Assembly (NCBI GenBank): GCA_038501785.1
Contig: JBAMJR010000073.1
Span: 2,715,001-2,779,000 of the forward strand
Length of the DNA stretch: 64,000 bases
Reading direction: 5' to 3'
Source: Myoxocephalus aenaeus
Lineage: Eukaryota; Chordata; Actinopteri; Perciformes; Cottidae
In this document: piece after piece, positions 30,571 to 42,494 of the stretch
Layout: every line of letters starts with the position of its first letter
Position numbering within the stretch: the first letter of the stretch is position 1
Notes under the pieces: generated by a model
The model's database searches: none
The model's input: the letters and a program-made list of their open reading frames with translations, nothing else
Told to the model about the DNA's origin: nothing
Translations under genes and position numbers: made by a program

Positions 30571-33500
30571 TTGGAAGAACTTTATATGGAGAAGCCTTTT
30601 AAACTTCATGTTATAGTGCAGTAATCTTAAAAGTATTGGGCCTCAGGATGTAGCTGGCAACGCTTTGTGGTTTTGTCGCTCGCAGTGTAAATATAACGTA
30701 AGAGTGCAGATACCACCCCAGCGTGTGTGTGTGTTCAGAGGTCATGTTTGTGTTATTGTGGAGGTGAGTAAACTTTATATCATGGGTTAATTAGATATTA
30801 ACTTATCCTACTCATCCAAGTAAGATAAAACACACCTACAGTATAATATTTAGTGATAAATCGTAACTTTACTTAGTGACATTGCAAACAGACCTTTGGG
30901 TCATATATTTGAGCAGCCGACTGCAGCACAATATCAAGTTGTCTGTTTACTTCTGTCTTTTTTTTTTTTTTTACAACACATGACATGCTCTACGTTCCTC
31001 CCATTCCACTCTGTGGTGTGTAAGCTGTTTGTCTGCTGATAACAAGCCGCTCATCAACTCAGAGATAAACTCTGCATGCTGCTGGAGAGACAGCTAACAC
31101 AAGATAATGAAACCTCCATGACAGAAATGTATTGTGGCTGTGGAAATGAAGACTCTGCTGAGTGAAAGACGCCTATGTAAAGTGATGTTAAATTAACTGC
31201 GATATTATTGTGACAAAGTCATCTATTGCAACTGCAATAACAACAAAATTAATAAAAATATGTGTTGAACATTTATCTCTTGTGGCCACATATCATACCC
31301 AAGATGCCCAGCAGGTGGCGTCTGCTGTGGTGTGAGTTTAACAAATTTGGCCTAATGTAGTGTAGCTTCAGTCCATGTGCAAGCACATGGCGTCCCCCTC
31401 AGCAGCAGGATAAACCCAAAGGACACCAGTATAAAGTGGTGCATTTAAAAGCAGCGGTAATTGATTTTTTTTGCAAGTGACTACAGAAGCAGAATTTAAT
31501 ACACTGCTTTTGATTTCAGCTCTTTTCATTGCTGCGTCTTGCTTTGCAAACATGACACCAGAGGCTCAGGACAAATGCGGCTCCCTTCAGAATTCCGCAC
31601 TCATCATTTTAGTCAAGTTGCTGTTGACCCGGCGCCAACACCACAAAACAGGACAAGTAATTTAATTTGCCACTGCTGCCGACCTTGAAGCATTGAATGT
31701 AGGCTACCAGAATTCCAATAGGGAGGAGGCTTGAAGAAAACATCCTGGGAGCTGAAATAGGGGTCAGGCTGTTCTGCCTGTAGCATCACACTCGACAGGA
31801 ATACTTTTGTCCTCCAGGTTTGCATTAAGAATATTAATTCTAATAAAGGTATTAAGGCACTGTGACAGATAACGTGATAATATTACCAATCGATGGTTTA
31901 ATTTTAACGTCATAACATATAACAATAACATCATAATTACACAAATTTAAAACATTGTAATTGCCAATACGCTGCTCCAAATCTGGACGTTTTCATGGCA
32001 TAAAATCAGAAAAAAAGAGTATGCAGTGCTTTTCTTTCCCAAAATTTGGAACCATCCTCAATTGTAAAAAAAAAAAAAATACTGTAGTTTCTGTCAGAAA
32101 TTGAACTCAGTCATGGCCAATATAACCTAATCCTTTTCAAGACGTAAGCTTTATATGTCACAAACAAGGATAACATTATGACTCATTGGATATGTCACAC
32201 TGAAGTCTAGAAAGTATCACCTCCCCGTATGAGAGGCGCTAGATAAGACAAATAGCATAGGAGGGCAGGAGAGAAGAACACATCTTCTTTTACGACGTGA
32301 TACATGCCGAGGATGTCTTATGGTACTTCTATCTTGTCATGTTTGCAAATCTCAGGAGGTATGTGACAAGACGTGATATTTTGATGCATTGGCATCTCTG
32401 TTGATAAGATCACATTCCTTAAAAACTGAGCGTGTTTCGAAAAAAGCCTTGCAGCAAGTGAGGAAAATGAAATGTGATCTTTCAGAAATTGTTTTGTCAT
32501 TTTGTGTTCAAGCTGCCATTTAGTCTCCGTGACATGTCACCACAATGACAATGATGAAATGACATTAGGAGGTTGGCTCAACTCTCAAACCCCTTAGTTA
32601 CTTTTCAACTTGCCTTACGTGCAGACACATTCCCGATCCCATCGCTCATCACCCAGCGGGAACACATGTACCAATGTCCTCCTCAAGCCATGTGATGTGA
32701 TGTGATCTGAACATAATCACAGCCATAACTTGTTGCCCTGTTGAGGTGACACCTTAAATCACCCTGGAGAAAATATCTTAGGTCAGAATTCAATATTGGT
32801 CGTAAAATCTAAATATAAGGCCCCAGGGACTAAGTCGTTTCCCAGAGCGCCGCGGTAGCCGTCTGGCAGAAACACACACAGGGTAATAATGCTTGAAAGC
32901 GGAGCCGTTACCACTTGCAAGAGAGCTTCTGCTATTGAGATTATTTGTGTAATATTTGTGAAATGTTGCAATAACTTTGAAGAATCTGTTTGAATGGCCT
33001 CTTGAATCCTCTGCTATGCGTCCTTGTCTTCCAGCGTGCCAGTGTTTCAAATGGAGACCTGTAGGTTTTCCAGTCTTTAATGACATAGCTCATGGCCACA
33101 GTCCCATCCAACAGCCTTCATTATGACTCAGTAATCATAGGCTACATTTTGTTTTTCTTTTCCTCTCCACTCTCTCTCTCTCTATTGCTCTTTCTTTTTG
33201 TGAACCCATGGGCCTCTGTGTCTCTCCCCCTCTGTTTGTGCTGCTCTGAGCGCGACCAATCCAGTAGTGAGCAAGAGCCGCTACTGGAGAAAGTGTTTGT
33301 TGACTTTTCGGCACAGACTGGTGCTCTGTAGGAGAGCAGTCTGTTATTTATGGCTCAGGCTTCTGTGATTGGTTGAGGAGAGATATAATTATGTCTGGCA
33401 CTCAGCTTAGCTAGTTTTAGAATTACAATAGGTGCCATGTTGAGTTCACTGGTTGCTATGATACTAAGTGGAGGGTCTTGTACTGTATGGAAAATGTTTT

Positions 33501-33789
33501 TGACATATACCTTATGTCTAGTGGTTGAACCATTTTTCCATATTAACCCTCAGCCTGATGAGGTTACTTAACTCGGGGGAATATAATATATAATATAAGA
33601 TAATAATTCATTACTGATTTATATGAGATGCGATACCGTCTGAGATTTTGTGTGTCGAATTTTCGAGGATTGTGAATTTTGTTCCCCCATCCCATTGAAA
33701 TTTCTTTAGAAGGAGATCTCTTAAAGACCAGTAATTAAACAGGAGGCATGATTACAGCAAGCAGACACAGTTTCAATGTTCATTGGCAC

Positions 33790-34078
33790 CAGACTGTGGC
33801 TCAGTGGTGAGCAGGGTCCTTCAATCAGAGGATCGGCGGTTCGATCCCCGGCTCCGCTAGCCCATGTCGATGTGTCCTTGAGCAAGACACTTAACCCTAA
33901 ATTGCTCCCGTAGCTGCGCCTACGGTGTATGAATGGTTGATAATCCTGATGTGGCACGGTAATGGTAGCTCCTCTCATCAGTGTGTGAATGGGTGAATGA
34001 TGTTGTGTAGTGTTAAAGCGCTTAGAGCGGTTGGAAGACTAGAAAGGCGCCATACAAGTACGGGTCCATTTACTGTTG
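33790..34078 (+). mobile_element. tRNA-derived SINE
   Basis: The head carries a pol III A box (TGGCTCAGTGG, 33,797-33,807) and B box (GGTTCGATCCC, 33,838-33,848) about 30 bp apart. A conserved body follows (TGTCCTTGAGCAAGACACTT) and then a 3' end with AAAGCGCTTAGAGCGGTTGG and CTAGAAAGGCGCCATACAAG. This layout and tail are typical of SINEs abundant in percomorph fishes. Boundaries are approximate; no clear target-site duplication was found. Confidence 0.85.
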
Positions 34079-35630
34079 TTTTACGACAGATTAGAAACAT
34101 TGTGAACCCGTCCTTTAACCTCTTCATGTAGCATACATATGGGTGCATTACGGGTGAATTAAATGACATGAAGTTTAGCGATTCGCTGTATTTCAATTTT
34201 TACTCCCTAACATTCTTCCTCTAAATACGGTCACATTTTCAGTATTTATAGCACTGGGACTGATGTGTGATCAAACTACTAAAATTCCCAGCCATATTGT
34301 TTCTCATATAAAGAAAAAAGTTCACCTTGGCATCAGATAAAATGAATTGATGAAAACTGTCCTGATCTTTTTCATAGATAAAAATAAACATATGAAGCTG
34401 CATATTTTCACCCATGTTTTCCTCTAGATCTTTCTTAAAAGAAATGAGCAAACCATAACTATTAAAAGAGATGATATTTACCAGAGCAGTTGGATGACTA
34501 ATACAGGACTTAACATGGTTTAGAACAGCCAGATTAGTTGTTTATTATGAATTTACTTCTGTACCACTGGCTGTTATCTGAATGTGCTGGCAACACAGGT
34601 ACAACTACAATACCAACAGAAGACTGTAATGTTTTATTGATGTCACTCAATAGCCTCGAGTTATGATTCAATTGCATGTTTAGGTGATGATGCTTACTGA
34701 GCTCATCATTCACATAGATGGTGTCAGTCGAATTTCTAAGCAGCTGCAAAGAGTTCCAATGAACTTTACTGTTTATGGAGGCGAGAAAGCCGGAGTCGCA
34801 TATGAAGAGGCGGGATAACAAGCATCATACTCCCACCGACCTGCAGCACACAACTTACTCGAATACTAAAGTTTCTGTAAAAGCTTTAATATGCAATTCC
34901 TGCAAGGGGAGGGTAATTTAATTAATAGTTGTCCATGACACAAGAGAGAGATGAATCATTCTCTTTATGAAAACAGTTACTACTGGATAACTCCCTCCAA
35001 GCCTTTATCTCCTCATTATGCAGGCTGGTCGGACAGGGACCTTGAGCAGACTAATGGGAAAGCGTCAGTTTGAATCGTTTTTTTGCCAGGGGTACTTCAC
35101 ACACTTTGCAGTAAAACGGCAGCCATGTATTTGTGTGCTCCCCACAGGAGGTGGGAGGCAAAGATGAGACTTAGTCTCTCCAGTATAGATAATCCTATTG
35201 TGTATTCTATACCATGGCTTATGTGATCACTGTCTTCTATAATACACGTGTAGTCATATCACTAGTAGAAAACAAGAGGATGGGAAGGGAGTGGACGCTC
35301 AATGAGTAATCCTCATCTAATCCATTTCTTTTAAATACATGGTCTGCCACGGTTAATACATAGCAATGTGTCCATCATTTTCATGAGTACCACTGCCTCG
35401 ACTAGCCTCCTTTTACTTCTTAGTCTTTTAAGAAAACACAATACCATGTTGAATTACATTTTTTTATTTTAAATCTGGGTTTTTTAAAGAAATGATTGCA
35501 CGTCAAGGTAATTCAGTTCACGTGATAAATCATATTTTTTGAGTTATAGGTTTATTTCTACCAAACAGATTTGCTCGGAAATCCATTTGTTTCTTAAACT
35601 TACCCAGATGAACCACTACTGTATGTGCCT

Positions 35631-35663
35631 CTCTCTCTCTATCTCTCTCTCTCTCTCTCTCTC
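35631..35663. repeat. CT microsatellite
   Basis: A short CT run interrupted by one AT, in non-coding DNA. Confidence 0.85.
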
Positions 35664-36732
35664 GCCAGATCACGATGGAGAGAGAATACACTTCCTAGCT
35701 GACAGCATCTAGTTTCAGAGCAGACCGAGGTTATTAAAGAGTACATGCCACAGTGTCAGGCCCTGGCTCAGTGGATTGTGTAAGTTAGTCACCCTCCAAA
35801 TTTAGTCACACACCTAATTACTCGGTTGTGACGGTGGGCAGTACGTCTCAGTCACTAACATGAACAAAGCTGCACATGTATCTACTGAAAGTGGTGTAAA
35901 GATAAGATGATTGTAAAAGTGTCCAAACTGACTTAAATGGGAGTAATATCAATAACAATAAAACTATGATAATGAAATAGTCCCCACGGTGCATATTCTG
36001 ACTTTTAGACCGAGGTAACAATTCAAATGGAGCGTCCATATCACAAATGTTTGACTGTCACCTCTCTCTGTCTCTCTCTCCAGGTCCTCAGTGTAGCTCG
36101 GAATGCTGTAATGCCACTTGCAGACTGCAGAGTCCAGAGTCCTAAAAAGGGAAGAAGTCTCACTCTGATTCCTGGCAGCTTGTGGACCAGAGGAGGCTAA
36201 ATTAGGCCTGGTTTCTTTGACTTCCAATCCCCAGAGTCTCGGCAGCCCTGCAGCCCAGCGGAGGAGAGATGGTGCTCAGGGCCTCTGGTGCTTCCTCAGA
36301 GCTTCTCCAGACACTACCTGGGTAGGTTAGAGTGCCAGATGGAGAGATGATATTGCTCGGCTTGAGATGAGAGGTTGCATCTCCTGATACATTGCTGAGT
36401 AAATGGAAAAGAAACATGGAGAACATTAAAGGTTCTGTGATGTTTAGCATTTTAAAACCAATAAATCAACAGATAAACTTTAGATCTAGTTAATGTAAAC
36501 AAACAACACAATATGCTCTGTTGTTTTCTCAACTTTGAGAAGCTTTGCATGGAGGATAAAAGACCCTAACGTCTCCTCGGCACGATTCCACGCCAGCTCA
36601 TGTCTGTACGACCATCCTTGCGGCTCTGTTATCCATTATTTCACAGGGAAAAAAGCTAAAAAAAAGTTGCACAAACAGAAATTGTGTAACACAAATGTGT
36701 TTTTTTGTGGGGGGTTTTAAATCTTTTTCATC

Positions 36733-36773
36733 ATATACTGTATATCTTTCGTCCCTTCAGATATACAGTATAT
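36733..36773. repeat. perfect 15-bp inverted repeat (hairpin)
   Basis: Arms 36,733-36,747 and 36,759-36,773 (ATATACTGTATATCT and its exact complement) flank an 11-nt loop. It could be a remnant of a palindromic mobile element. About 30 bp downstream GGGAACCACTG resembles a hAT terminus, but its partner end was not found. Confidence 0.8.
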
Positions 36774-38600
36774 TGGGAGTATAAAGGGGGTCCAAACCAC
36801 CTGGGTTGGGAACCACTGCACGATGGTATGAAATTGAATGGTGACATGTAGCTATATAGTGCAGATGCATTTTTTTAAACCACATTTTCATTCTTGTTTT
36901 ATGCATGAAAAGTCACCAAAATGCCATAAATAAGGTTTCTGAAATTATCTATTTAATCTTCGAAGATGACTTCATCTTATTTTGCTCTGAAAACCTCCTC
37001 ATATCCAGTTTATTGGTATTAGAAGCTTCAGCTATGTAGTGTGATTATGTTTGCGATATGAAGCAACATGCAGAATCTTTGAAATATGTGGTCTCATTTG
37101 AGAAAAACCCAATAACACTGGCATGAGTCAGAGGCTGCAACTTGTCTTGACCTTTTTTGTTTATGGTAAACATGCCACGGTTTCATAATTAATGTAATAA
37201 TGATGTATCACTTTCAACAAATTAGGTGCTTTCGCCATCATGTGATGTGTGGCACAGTACACAGTACATGCAACCTGCTCTGCACGTTGTTTTTTCTGCT
37301 GATAAAATGCTCGTTCGCCTCCCACTCTCCACTGCTCTTTACGCTTTGCTGTGCTGTCCAGCGTGATTGACCGCGTCTCTTTCTCTGTGCTGGCAGTCGG
37401 AGACAGGTGCTGAGTGCTGCTGAGTGTTGCTGTATGTGTGGGCTTCAGGGGCCTGGTTCAACATTCCAGTGATAGTTTGATCGACACAGACCTTGGGAGG
37501 AGGAGGCCAAATGCCCGCACCACCTTCACAGACGACGTACTGATTGTTATAACATACTGAAAGTACCTCAAGAGCAGCCTTTGCAGCACCCCACTTCCTG
37601 ATTTAAAAAAAAGCCGTTTCACTGCTTATCTCTCAGGCTGCAAACTTAATGTCACAGGCACTTCCTCTTTTCACACACTCACAGGCCGCGAGCATGCGTA
37701 CATGTCTGCGTGCGCATACGCGTTCGACACAAAGTGCACACAGTTGTGAAAATGGGGCGGGGGGAAGAGGAAGTTATAAAAAAAAAAGGGGATGTAGAGA
37801 GAGGCGGGGAATAACAAGGTGACCATATTTGGCAGCAGTAGATAATGCAAGCAGAAGATGCAAATGAGATAAGAGTGGTTGTCATGGAGACTTGATGTTG
37901 CGCAGTGATGGTTCGTTGTAAACCTGACCACATTTGTGGTATGGCCGTTGCCAAGCAGAAGGTGCTATTATGAGAGGGAGAGAATGATGAGCGAGAGGAG
38001 AAGAAACAGAGCAATGAAGATGTTGGTTCATCCCATGGTGCATTGCGTTAGTGAGACCTATGTTGAAGTGACTTTGTCTGTCCCAGTGCCGCGTCAGCGA
38101 TAGACACACACACACACACAGGTAAGCACCCTGGTTTTCTGTAAGATTGATTTCTGTTGACAACTTTAAAATGCTTTTGGTTTTATTCTGTGTTTTGTAT
38201 AGATCTGCTAGATAAGATTTCTAAAATTGTGTAATTAGGGATGAGTCCCTTCTTTCAACAAACTACATTTTCTCTGATATTCTGCAAATAAGTAAGTAAG
38301 TGTCTCCGTTTTAGGAAAAGCCAGCATTTGCAGTATTTTTCTTTTTATACAAATTTGTAAAACAAGATATAAAGTTTGTAAGAAGTTTGGAATGTGAGGA
38401 GAGTTTATTTGATAGTTGCCGGAGTCCATCTGCAGGCTACATTTAGACAGAAATATTGCTCAAAGCTGGAGCGAAAGGCCTCTTTGCGAAGGGTGTTTCC
38501 GTTCGTTTTTATTTTATCTCCAAGATAAGCTTCAAGCTTGAATGGTACACACACACACACACACTCACACACGCTCACATACACTCGCATACACACACTC

Positions 38601-38713
38601 ACAATGGTGTCGGATGGGGACAAGATGGGGACAAGACTGCTATTTCCTCTCTATGTGTTTCACAATGGTGTCAGATGGGGACAAGACTGTGCTATTTCCT
38701 CTCTATGTGTTTC
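38601..38713. repeat. two-copy tandem duplication
   Basis: Unit 1 (38,601-38,661) and unit 2 (38,662-38,713) share ACAATGGTGTC.GATGGGGACAA and GCTATTTCCTCTCTATGTGT. Unit 1 also repeats the internal GATGGGGACAA. A CA run of about ten units precedes it at 38,546-38,565. Confidence 0.85.
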
Positions 38714-41700
38714 AAACCTGACAGCTTGAATTGCACCTGCTTCCCCTCACTGCGTCAAAGTGGAGGGAAGTTAAGAGTAAACTACAAGTACGCAGCAGGG
38801 AAATGTGACCGCAAGTGTGCTCAGGAGAAGATGAGTTATTGTGAGCATACACACATGTTGTACCATCTTTGATTAAGTGGGATACTCCCCGGCGTATTCT
38901 GAAGCAACACATGAGCAGAAGTTGTTTTAAGAAATTACCTCAAAGCAAATGACCTATGGTGAAATGGCAGACGGTGAATGCAGCTCCTTGCTGTGGGCCT
39001 TCCTGCAAGACTGTGTACTGTTGCAGTTGTTGCTGTGATGGTCTGTAATGGGAGTGTAATGTGTATTTGCGGCCTTAGTGATAGATGAGCCGTCAGAGTT
39101 TGGCACACGAAAGCTCTGGGACATTTCCTCAGTGGAGTGAGAGTTCGCATCAGCCAGCCAGTCACATTTACAGAGTGCTGGGAAATAGCAGAGCACTGAG
39201 ATGCTAGGGAAGCTTAAAGGTGGAAAGTTGCATTCATCAGGGAGGAGGGAGAGAAAATATGGGTCGAAGAAGGTGAGGCGTTAGGATTTGATGGCTTGCA
39301 GAGGGGTCACCCATGCCAGACTGTGTTAGTTTAGGGTCCATGTGATCCATACAGAATAGAGTGTTAGGGAGCTTCTCGAATATTCTGAGCTTCCTCGTAA
39401 AATTACTCTTTTAATCTACCCTTTAGCAACACAGCACCTCACTTAAATTTGTATGAGTTGCGAAAGACGGGTAATAAAAAGGAATGATCAAAATTGATGC
39501 AACAAATTGATAACATTATAAGGGTTACTTTCTCAGACTTTCTCCCCATGACTAGTTCACTGATCTTGATCTGTGAAATCGGTGGAATTCCCCTTTAACT
39601 CCACCGCATACACACCTCTTCCTGTTTTCAGTTGGTTACGTATGTGACTAGTTTACTCAACCCCAGGGTGTTGATTCCTGTTGTGCTTTGCTCATACCTA
39701 TTCAGCCCTGTGGCCTCATTAATCTCCTATCCAACTGTCACACCGTCCTCTTGTCTGTGAGACGCAAGTTAAAATGTATGACTTGTTTCACTTCAAAAGA
39801 AAGACAAAAAAAAAAAAACACTAGAAAAGGAGAAACGGGCCCCTGTTGTACATTTGATCATATTATATGCAGAATAAAAACTTGTAGAACTGAATGAGCA
39901 AACCATCTGGTAACTCCAAAGCTGGCTTTATATTCATACCTCTGGGAATATGGATCTGCTGGTTGTGACAAATAGACAAATGGTTGTGGCGGTTCAGGGG
40001 ATATTTAGTGGACTTCAGTGAGACAAAACCCGACCTATAGAGAACATAGTGTACGAAAAATGATAATGAATTGGAAATATGGACCATCGGGGCATAGGAG
40101 TAAAAGAAAGACGCAGAGACAGAAAGGAGCAGAAGACTGGCATACACTCAGCTGCAGAGGGGAAATTCCACGTCAGTGTCTTGAGTTTCGCAGAAAGCCC
40201 GGATCTTTGGAGGCTTTGCTAATGTGTCTCCAATTGAGCCACAACAACGTCAATCACCATGTTTCTTCATTATGGGTCAAGTAAAACTCTATTTGGAGGT
40301 TAGCGTGACCTGCTGCTTTCATTGATCAGCAGTCAGGCTGATTGGTCTGCTAATCTAAAAGACATACTGTACGTCTTCTAACAAGGCGGTTTTCCATGGT
40401 TGGAAATAGATCTCCTCCTATCACTAACGAATGACAGTTGGAAATAGATCAAGGCATGCACTTTGCTGTTGGGCTAATAATGGCACTGTCTATCAAAATT
40501 ATATCAACTCAGAAAAATAGTACTCACTCTGAGTACCCGGGCACATTGCACCAGAACATTGGCTAAAGGGTTAGCACTGCAGCTGGGGGCTCGGCCACAG
40601 ATTGTCACCTGGGGTTTACAGACCTGCTGTGTAAATTAGAGATAACTTATCACCAGCTGTATATTAAACAGCAATAAACACTGTTCCAGAGAGGGAAGGC
40701 ATGGGTGGAACAGAAAGGCAGGTGTGAGAACCATACATAGGAGAAGCAATGGGATATAACGTTTTTTTCTTTTGCACTATTTTACATACAGGGTTCTTGC
40801 GTTTCTTTTTCAGCTGCAGTGTGTGTCTCTTCGTAAATGAAAATACTTATCAAAGCTTGTTTTCTCAGTCCAGGCAGCATTATGCACAAAGCACTTTCTC
40901 CTTAATCACAGTCAAATGAAGTGAGTCATAGACAATAAACAGGATCAGACAGAAAACCTGGCGTCAGTGCACAGCTCAAAATCTGTAAAGATTCCTGCAG
41001 ATGCCAAGGCCACTATCTCCATGGCTACCGGATATTGCAGCATCAGGTCCAAATCAAATTCTTGTGAGGCTCCTTTAGCCTCTCTGGCTTTCCCATGGAT
41101 GCAAGGGTTGTGGTGGCGGACGCCTCAAGTCAACAGCAATACAGGAAAGTTGGCAGCAGCAGTTGCCCCAATGTTGTCTCGTTTAGCCTTTTTTTTACGA
41201 TATGTTTCTTACCTGCAACCGAACTGCACTGGCTGTATCTTTTTGAATAGCCATTTCCAGATTATTCTCACACTTACTATCCTAGTCCATTTTTGATTAA
41301 GTGCTGTTCAATGTGTCCTGCTTTTTAGTGTGGGCAAGAGCTGTGGGAGTGTGAGGCTGAGCTTGGGTGTCTGAGGGTTGCGTGCCACAGCAGAAGAGGG
41401 GATCCTGACAGAAGCCAGACCGAATCTTTCGCAACTCCCTGTAAATTTCTGTCCATAATTATTTCCTCCACACAAATGAATCTATTCATTCTATCCAGCT
41501 GCTGTGTTTCTCCTTACTCATTCTTACCTCATTACATCCTTTGTTTCTGTCTCGCTCTTTCCTCTCTGGCAGTATTTAACATCACTATGCCAGCTTTTAT
41601 TTCTGATTCCCTTCTTCAATCGACATGACTTTCCTTGCTTCTATGTTTATTCTGTTACTAATGTCCCTTCTTTTCTCTTTCTTTATATTCTTGCTATGCT

Positions 41701-41749
41701 CCCCCAATTTTTCCTTCCTCCCTCCCTCTCTCCTCTCCCCTTCCTCAGT

Positions 41750-41916
41750 ATTCACTGGATAAGCAAGGGCAGTGTTGCTGTAACTGAACCAGCACTTCCT
41801 GGTGTTGTTTTAAGGGGGCGTGGCCAGCCTTCAGCAAAGAGAGGGAGGGAGAGGGGACTGCAGGATCTGTATGCCCAGTGCAGTCAGGGCTCCCTCTTCC
41901 TCCTCCTCTTCCTCTT

Positions 41917-41950
<34 letters not shown>

Positions 41951-42184
41951 CTCCTCCACAGCTGTTGCTACTGCCACCCAGCGAGCACCACTTTCCTCGG
42001 GCAGCAGACGGACGATCCAGAGGCTGGTGAGTCAGTAGAGACACAGCCCAGCCCGTCTCAGCACAGCTCAGTACAGCCATTTCAGGAGGCAGGGGAGGGG
42101 GAGACACTAGCGCACACAGTCAATGCTGCAACGTACACACACACTCACACACACACACATACAACATCACACAGACAAACACTC

Positions 42185-42220
<36 letters not shown>

Positions 42221-42436
42221 CCTCTCCCTCTCTCTCCCTGTGGTGCTCGGCTCCGCACAGCTCCTCTACTCATTCGCTGTCGACTCACTCGCTCACTCGC
42301 TTGCCTGTCTTCTGCCAGTCGCTCTGCCTTGCTGCGCTCTGCCTGCCTGCCTGAGAATGGTCCAGCCGGTGCCTGGGGGTCTGCTGTCGCGGCCTGTCTG
42401 AACACACGCATAAACACAGAGTCGATCGACACGCGG

Positions 42437-42475
<39 letters not shown>

Positions 42476-42494
42476 GGAGAGAGCAATGTGAGAG
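41750..42494 (+). promoter_or_regulatory. candidate promoter and 5' leader exon of the mbnl gene
   Basis: A GC-, CT- and CA-rich block much denser in CpG than the surrounding DNA. It ends at a consensus donor (GAGAG|GTAAGA, 42,494/42,495). It holds a TCC/TCT tract (41,897-41,958), a CT run (42,188-42,220), a CA run (42,441-42,471) and a dense YGCY cluster (42,290-42,351). Position and composition suit a 5'UTR exon of the downstream muscleblind gene, which typically has far-upstream leader exons. The link is inference; the 369-codon open frame across it is low-complexity. Confidence 0.45.

Larger units (their letters stand above)
29000..41700. other. gene-poor region between the small coiled-coil gene and mbnl
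   Basis: About 12.7 kb with no exon I can recognise on either strand. It holds a degenerate GGTTC-type repeat (30,340-30,570), a tRNA-derived SINE (33,790-34,078), a 15-bp hairpin (36,733-36,773), a short tandem duplication (38,601-38,713) and small CT/CA runs. Open frames here (all under 140 codons) have no recognisable protein character. Regulatory elements of flanking genes may be present but none can be named. Confidence 0.55.

Noticed and set aside
33797..33860. Possible tRNA gene from A and B boxes
   Set aside because: No intact cloverleaf or acceptor stem, and the sequence continues into a SINE body and tail.
36790..36820. Possible second hAT MITE (GGGAACCACTG end)
   Set aside because: No matching left terminus or target duplication could be found upstream.
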